A DNA stretch of 10,736 nucleotides from CAVQCX01 sp050050175 (GTDB lineage: Bacteria; Pseudomonadota; Gammaproteobacteria; Chromatiales; Chromatiaceae), in the NCBI GenBank assembly GCA_050050175.1, contig JASFUT010000095.1:1-10736 (forward strand), given 5' to 3'. Position 1 is the first letter of the stretch. The number at the start of each line of letters is the position of its first letter. Position numbers and translations under genes: made by a program. Below, one piece after another: positions 6,500 to 10,736 of this stretch. The notes under the pieces were generated by a model. It saw only the letters and a list, made by a program, of their open reading frames with translations. It made no database searches and was not told the origin of the DNA.

Positions 6500-8296
6500 A
6501 ACGAGGCGGCTTCCAAGGGCACCATCGAGGACATCAACGGCCCCATCCTGGTCGCGGAGCTGCCCGGCATCCGAAACGGCGAGCAGGTGCGGATCGGCCG
6601 GCTCGGACTCTCGGGAGAGGTCATCGCCCTCAGCGGCCGCCGGGCGGTCATCCAGTCCTACGAGAGCACTGAGCAGGTGCGTCCCGGCGAGCCCGTGGAG
6701 GGCCTGGGGTTCCCGCTGTCCGTCGAGCTCGGACCGGGGCTCATAGGCGGCATCTTCGACGGTGTGCAGCGCCCCCTCACCCTGATGTTCGAGGAGTCCG
6801 GCGACCACATCCCGCGGGGCGTGCAGATCGCCGCCCTGGACCGGGAGAAGGCCTGGACGTTCGAGCCGAACGAGGAGCTGGCCAGCGGCTCGGCCGTGCA
6901 AGGGGGCGCCGAGCTCGGCAGCGTTCAGGAGACCCAGCTGGTGCGACACCGCATCCTGGTCCCGCCGGATCTGCACGGCGAGCTGGTGGAGCTTGCCCCC
7001 GCGGGCGAGTACACCCTGGAGCACACCATCGGCCGCATCAAGGACTCTGCCGGGGAGGTCCACCGCCTGCGCCTCTACCACCGCTGGCCGGTCCGACAGC
7101 CGCGGCCCTACACCCAGCGCGTCCACCCGGTGGAGCCCCTGATCACCGGACAGCGCATCCTCGACACCTTCTTTCCGCTGATGAAGGGCGGGAAGGCCGC
7201 GGTGCCGGGCCCCTTCGGCGCGGGCAAGACCGTGGTCCAGCAGCAGGTGGCGCGCTGGTCCAACGCGGACATCGTCATCTACGTGGGCTGCGGCGAGCGC
7301 GGCAACGAGCTGGTGGACATCCTCGAGACCTTCCCCGAGCTCAAGGACCCCTACAGTGGCCGCCCCCTGATGGACCGCACCCTTCTGGTCGCCAACACCT
7401 CCAATATGCCGGTGGTGGCCCGCGAGGCCTCGATCTACGTGGGCATCACCCTGGCCGAGTACTTCCGGGACATGGGCTACGACGTGGTCATGCTGGCGGA
7501 CTCCACCAGCCGCTGGGCCGAGGCCCTGCGCGAGGTGTCCGGACGGCTGGGTCAGATGCCGGTCGAGGAGGGCTATCCCGCCTACCTGGCCTCGCGCCTG
7601 GCCGCCTTCTACGAGCGCGCCGGCCGGGTGGACAGCCTGTGCTGCGGCGAGGGCTCGGTGACCCTTATCGGCGCCGTCTCCCCGCCGGGGGGCGACTTCT
7701 CCGAGCCGGTGACCAGCCACACCAAGGAGATCATCCAGACCTTCTGGGCCCTGTCGAAGGAGCTGGCCGACGCCCGCCACTACCCCGCCATCGACTGGGT
7801 GGGCAGCTTCTCCGAACACGTGTCCAACGCCGCGCGCTGGTGGGCGGCCGAGGTCGACGGCCACTGGGAGGCGCGGCGCAAGCAGGCGCTGAACCTGCTG
7901 GCGCGCGACGCCGAGCTCTCGCGCATCGTCAACCTCGTCGGGCCCGAGGCGCTCTCCCCCGCCCAGCGCTGGGTGCTGGAAGGGTCCGCCCTGATCAAGG
8001 AGGGCGTGCTCCAGCAGAGTGCTCTGGAGGCCAACGACAGCTTCGCCTCGCCGCAGAAGCAGTTCGCCCTGCTCGACATCGCCCTGACCATCTACGACAA
8101 GGGCGCGGAGATGATCGAGCTCGGCGTGCCCGTCCAGGAGCTCCGGGACCTGGAGATCATGGCCCGGGCCCGGCGGCTCAAGCAGAGCTACGCCAGCGAC
8201 GAGGTGGAGCGCATCGAGGCGTTCCGCAAGGAGATCATCCCCACGTTCGACGAGCTGCGAGCGAGCTACGCGCGAGACCGGGAGACAGACGCATGA
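6497..8296 (+). CDS. atpA: A/V-type ATPase catalytic subunit A
   Basis: This 599-residue catalytic subunit hydrolyses or makes ATP at the A/B interface. It has the N-terminal beta-barrel (GTIEDINGPILVAELPG), then the non-homologous bulge specific to A subunits (about 115-200). The P-loop GPFGAGKT spans 238-245 with Lys244. GCGERGNE follows with catalytic Glu267 and Arg268, and Walker B VVMLAD with Asp335 is followed by STSRWAEALRE. Then come EGYPAYLASRLAAFYERAGR, the SPPGGDFSEPVT block and a helical C-terminus. The P-loop and following segments resemble the Enterococcus hirae NtpA type more than F1-beta. Length is normal for the family (about 580-600). The stop overlaps the B start by four bases (ATGA), indicating coupled translation and matched A:B synthesis. 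It is the first gene after the repeat-like gap. Confidence 0.98.
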   Translation: MNEAASKGTIEDINGPILVAELPGIRNGEQVRIGRLGLSGEVIALSGRRAVIQSYESTEQVRPGEPVEGLGFPLSVELGPGLIGGIFDGVQRPLTLMFEESGDHIPRGVQIAALDREKAWTFEPNEELASGSAVQGGAELGSVQETQLVRHRILVPPDLHGELVELAPAGEYTLEHTIGRIKDSAGEVHRLRLYHRWPVRQPRPYTQRVHPVEPLITGQRILDTFFPLMKGGKAAVPGPFGAGKTVVQQQVARWSNADIVIYVGCGERGNELVDILETFPELKDPYSGRPLMDRTLLVANTSNMPVVAREASIYVGITLAEYFRDMGYDVVMLADSTSRWAEALREVSGRLGQMPVEEGYPAYLASRLAAFYERAGRVDSLCCGEGSVTLIGAVSPPGGDFSEPVTSHTKEIIQTFWALSKELADARHYPAIDWVGSFSEHVSNAARWWAAEVDGHWEARRKQALNLLARDAELSRIVNLVGPEALSPAQRWVLEGSALIKEGVLQQSALEANDSFASPQKQFALLDIALTIYDKGAEMIELGVPVQELRDLEIMARARRLKQSYASDEVERIEAFRKEIIPTFDELRASYARDRETDA

Positions 8297-9672
8297 GCAG
8301 CGTGGAGTTACGGACCTGCGCCCGCGCACAGGGCGGCCTGCTGACCGTGAGGGAGGTCAGCACCGTGGCCTTCGGCGACCGGGTGAAGATCCGCGGGGCC
8401 GACGGCCTGGACCGCAACGGGCAGGTGATCCGCACGTCCACCGAGGAGGTCCTCATCCAGGTGTTCGAGGGCACCGAGGGCCTTGACCTGGAGTCCGCAT
8501 GGGTGCGCTTCCTTGACGAGCCGCTGGAGCTCTCCCTCTCGCCCGAGATCCTGGGACGCATCTTCGACGGCATCGGCCAGCCGCGGGACGACCGCCCGCC
8601 CATCATCTCCCAGCTGCGCCGGGCCGTGGCGGGCTCCGCCATCAACCCGGCCGCGCGCACCTATCCGCGGGAGTTCATCCAGACCGGGGTGTCCACCATC
8701 GACGGGCTGAACTCCCTGGTGCGCGGCCAGAAGCTGCCGATCTTCTCCTCCTCCGGCCTGCCCCACAACCGCCTCGCAGCCCAGATCGTGCGCCAGGCCA
8801 AGCTGGTGGACGAGGAGAGCAGCTTCTCCATCGTCTTCGCCGCCATGGGCGTCTCCTATGCCGACGCCCACTTCTTCCAGGAGGAGTTCGCCTCCTCGGG
8901 CGTGCTGGGCAACGTGGTCATGTTCATCAACCTGGCGGACGACCCGCCGGTGGAACGCCTCGCCCTTCCCCGCTTCGCGCTGACCGCCGCCGAGTACCTC
9001 GCCTTCGACCTCGACCGTCACGTGCTGGTGGTCATGACCGACATGACCAACTACGCCGAGGCCCTGCGCGAGGTCGCCACCGCCAAGGGCGACGTGCCCG
9101 CGCGCAAGGGATACCCGGGCTACCTGTACTCCGACCTGGCGGAGATCTACGAGCGCTCCGGGCGCATCCACAACCGCCACGGCTCCATCACCCTGGTGCC
9201 CGTCGTGACCATGCCGAGCGACGACATCACCCACCCGATCCCGGACCTCACCGGATACATCACCGAGGGCCAGATCGTTCTCTCGCGGGACCTGTACAAC
9301 CAGGGCGTCTACCCGCCCGTGCACATCTCGCCGTCGCTGTCCCGCCTGATGAAGGACGGCATCGGCAAGGACGACACCCGCGAGGATCACCCCCGCGTCG
9401 CGAGCCAGCTCTACGCCATGTACGCGCGGGCCCAGGAGACCCGCAACCTCGCCTCGATCATCGGCGCCGACGAGCTCTCCGAGCGCGACCGGCGCTACCT
9501 CGAATTTGCCGACAAGTTCGACGAGCGCTTCGTCGGCCAGGGTGAGGACGAGGACCGCAGCATCATCGAGACCCTGAACCTGGCCTGGGAGCTGCTGAGC
9601 ATGTTCCCCAACGAGGAGCTCACCCGGGTCAACGAGACCGATCTCGCCAAGTACCACCGAAGCGGCGACTGA
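8293..9672 (+). CDS. atpB: A/V-type ATPase regulatory subunit B
   Basis: This 459-residue non-catalytic nucleotide-binding-fold subunit alternates with A in the headpiece. It lacks a P-loop: at the equivalent place it reads FSSSGLPHN (151-159), the usual B-subunit sequence. The conserved PSLSRLM segment has Arg351, corresponding to the arginine finger that B contributes to the A active site. Other family blocks are GRIFDGIGQPRDD near residues 91-103, ALTAAEYLAFD, the DMTNYAEALREV stretch, KGYPGYLYSDLAEIYERSG, and MPSDDITHPIPDLTGYITEG. The start is ATG at 8293, overlapping the A stop. An open frame extends far upstream (to 7639), but inside A it is only a shadow with Arg/Gly-rich sequence. Length is typical (about 460). 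Subunit D follows after 16 bases. Confidence 0.98.
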   Translation: MSSVELRTCARAQGGLLTVREVSTVAFGDRVKIRGADGLDRNGQVIRTSTEEVLIQVFEGTEGLDLESAWVRFLDEPLELSLSPEILGRIFDGIGQPRDDRPPIISQLRRAVAGSAINPAARTYPREFIQTGVSTIDGLNSLVRGQKLPIFSSSGLPHNRLAAQIVRQAKLVDEESSFSIVFAAMGVSYADAHFFQEEFASSGVLGNVVMFINLADDPPVERLALPRFALTAAEYLAFDLDRHVLVVMTDMTNYAEALREVATAKGDVPARKGYPGYLYSDLAEIYERSGRIHNRHGSITLVPVVTMPSDDITHPIPDLTGYITEGQIVLSRDLYNQGVYPPVHISPSLSRLMKDGIGKDDTREDHPRVASQLYAMYARAQETRNLASIIGADELSERDRRYLEFADKFDERFVGQGEDEDRSIIETLNLAWELLSMFPNEELTRVNETDLAKYHRSGD

Positions 9673-9688
9673 CCGACCCCGCACGCCC

Positions 9689-10318
9689 ATGGCCCAGCAG
9701 CTCATCAAGGTCGCCCCCACCAAGAGCAACCTGCTCAAGCTCCGCAAGCACGAGCGCTTCCTGGAGGACGGCCACTCGCTCCTCGAGCGCAAGCGCGACC
9801 TGCTCACCCGCCTGGTCTACGAACGCATCGCAGTCTACCGCGAGCTGCGCGGGCAGACCCGCGACGCCCTCGCCCAGGCCTACCGGGCACTGTCCGTCAC
9901 CCAGATGCGCATGGGCGGCCGGGGGCTTCAGCAGGCCGCGCTCGGGACCGAGCCGACCATCGCCGTGGACGTCCTCCCGCGCAGCAGCCTGGGCGTGCAG
10001 CACCCCTCCGTGGAGGCCCGCCGCCTGGAGCTCAAGCCCGTGGGCCTCATGGGCGTGGACTCCATCTTCGACGAGGCCCGCCGGGCCATGACCGAGGCGG
10101 CCCTCCTGCTCGCCCGCCTGGGCGAGTCCGAGATGGCGCTGGGCCGCCTCATCGCCGAGCAGCGCAAGGCCCAGAAGCGCGTCAACGCCCTGAAGTACAA
10201 CATCATCCCCCGCTACCGGAACACCATCCGCTTCATCCAGTCGTCTCTGGAGGAGGAGGAGCGGAATACGCTGTTTCAGATCAAGGTGCTGCGGGGGGAA
10301 AAGCAGACGATGGTCTGA
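9689..10318 (+). CDS. atpD: A/V-type ATPase subunit D (central rotor shaft)
   Basis: This 209-residue protein is the coiled-coil shaft that turns inside the A3B3 headpiece, analogous to F1 gamma. The N-terminal helix carries the family signature, IKVAPTKSNLLKLRKHERFL in two parts followed by LLERKRDLL (about 6-39). A short beta-hairpin region occupies the middle (about 88-118). The C-terminal helix has the conserved AQKRVNALKYNIIPRYRNTI segment and IQSSLEEEERNTLFQIKVLR, ending at 209. Both long helices are complete and length is normal. The start is ATG at 9689, with no strong Shine-Dalgarno in the 16-base gap after B. It is the last gene of the operon, and its stop is followed within three bases by a strong hairpin. 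Confidence 0.95.
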   Translation: MAQQLIKVAPTKSNLLKLRKHERFLEDGHSLLERKRDLLTRLVYERIAVYRELRGQTRDALAQAYRALSVTQMRMGGRGLQQAALGTEPTIAVDVLPRSSLGVQHPSVEARRLELKPVGLMGVDSIFDEARRAMTEAALLLARLGESEMALGRLIAEQRKAQKRVNALKYNIIPRYRNTIRFIQSSLEEEERNTLFQIKVLRGEKQTMV

Positions 10319-10320
10319 GG

Positions 10321-10351
10321 GGGCGGCTCCATCGAGTCCGATGCGCCGCCC
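10321..10351 (+). terminator. Compound hairpin directly after the ATPase operon
   Basis: GGGCGGC (10321-10327) pairs perfectly with GCCGCCC (10345-10351). Inside, CATCG (10330-10334) pairs perfectly with CGATG (10339-10343) around the tetraloop AGTC. Only a small TC/C internal loop separates the 7- and 5-base-pair stems. It begins two bases after the subunit D stop. No U-run follows, so it is either a non-canonical terminator or a 3'-end that blocks exonucleases after Rho termination. Confidence 0.55.
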
Positions 10352-10736
10352 GCTATGGGCATGCGGGCTATCCGCATTTCCTCTACGACCTCCGTGAGAC
10401 GGCCCCTTCCTTCGAGAGGGCGGGCTCGGGCATCCAGGCGGGCCCCGTCGGAGCCCGACAGGTCTCTCAACAGCCCCACGAACGCGGTCCGTCCCCGTCG
10501 CGCAAGATCGCTCAGGCGGGGATCTTCGCCTACAAGATCCAAGGGCGTGGGCGCGGCGGCGCGCGAGAAGCCCGTGCAGGGCCGCGCTGTCCCAGGCCTG
10601 CAATTTCAAGCCTGAATGCGGCGTTCCAAGCTCCATCCTCTCCCTGATCGGTAAGCAATGGGATGGACTCCTCCTCACCCTGACGTATCGGCGTCGAGGC
10701 GCCAGAATGGCAAGTAACAATGAAGTAACAATGTAA
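10352..10736. other. Non-coding tail after the operon; possible degenerate minus-strand ORF
   Basis: No convincing intact gene lies in these 385 bases. On the minus strand an ATG at 10636-10634, preceded by AGGGAGAGG, opens a frame with ordinary amino-acid balance (LKLQAWDSAALHGLLARRR). Near 10543 an adjacent minus frame takes over with equally protein-like sequence (RTAFVGLLRDLSG, LTEVVEEMRIARMP), down to about 10352. One extra C in the CCC run would explain the shift, so this may be a broken small gene of unknown family, or chance. Inverted repeats include GGATCTT (10520-10526) with AAGATCC (10534-10540), and CGGGCTC (10421-10427) with GAGCCCG (10451-10457). The last 60 bases become less GC-rich. 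Confidence 0.3.
10712..10733. repeat. Perfect 11-base tandem direct repeat
   Basis: AAGTAACAATG occurs twice back to back (10712-10722 and 10723-10733), followed by TAA. It is conspicuously AT-richer than everything before it. It could be an operator pair or promoter element for the next gene beyond the window, or the edge of a repeat or an insertion scar. The window ends here, so further copies cannot be excluded. Confidence 0.6.

Noticed and set aside
6219..6500. Possible 93-residue small gene in the E-A gap
   Set aside because: It has no ribosome-binding site, is Arg/Pro/Ser-rich, overlaps repeat-like sequence and runs into the subunit A start. Its openness is explained by base composition.
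6437..8329. 630-codon open frame on the minus strand
   Set aside because: It is antisense to subunit A, which has every catalytic motif. The minus translation is low-complexity Gly/Val/His/Asp-rich shadow sequence.
8308..9807. 499-codon open frame on the minus strand
   Set aside because: It is antisense to subunit B and the start of D, with the same shadow composition and no recognisable domain.
10352..10736. CRISPR array or tRNA in the tail
   Set aside because: Only one 11-base tandem pair and scattered short inverted repeats are present. There are no regularly spaced direct repeats and no cloverleaf-compatible stems.

Overview
The window is high-GC DNA with tightly packed genes and strong G/C preference at third codon positions. 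It is most likely from a proteobacterium, probably a gammaproteobacterium: it carries a CnoX/YbbN chaperedoxin end and a TrmO (TsaA) tRNA methyltransferase. No ribosomal RNA or other strict taxonomic marker is present, so genus is not claimed.

Layout. At the left edge is the 3' end of a cnoX-like gene (+). It converges on trmO (-) across a 94-base gap that holds a GC-rich inverted repeat. A 193-base divergent intergenic region then separates trmO from a complete A/V-type (rotary) ATPase operon on the + strand: H(G)-type stalk subunit, C, I, K, F, E, A, B, D, spanning 1380-10318. Spacings inside the operon are short (17, 19, 36, 3 and 3 bases, a 4-base ATGA overlap between A and B, and 16 bases before D). 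The exception is a 284-base gap between E and A that looks like decayed dispersed-repeat material. After D comes a strong compound hairpin, then about 385 bases with no convincing gene. That tail may hold a short frameshifted minus-strand relic and ends in a perfect 11-base tandem repeat.

How the genes work together. A (catalytic) and B (regulatory) form the hexameric headpiece, with D and F as the central rotor shaft. C is the socket joining the shaft to the K ring. E and the small H-type protein are the peripheral stalks, and I is the membrane stator with the ion half-channels. All nine subunits expected of a minimal bacterial/archaeal A/V-type enzyme are present and look intact: P-loop Lys and GER catalytic Glu in A, arginine finger in B, conserved Arg/Gln/Arg in I, and ion-binding Glu in K. 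The machine is therefore probably functional. The K sequence argues for H+ rather than Na+ coupling.

I do not see a clearly new biological system. The points most worth checking are the unusual subunit order (C directly after the first stalk gene, F before E), the divergent first hairpin of K with an extra membrane Glu, the repeat-derived gap splitting the operon, and a CxxC pair in subunit E.
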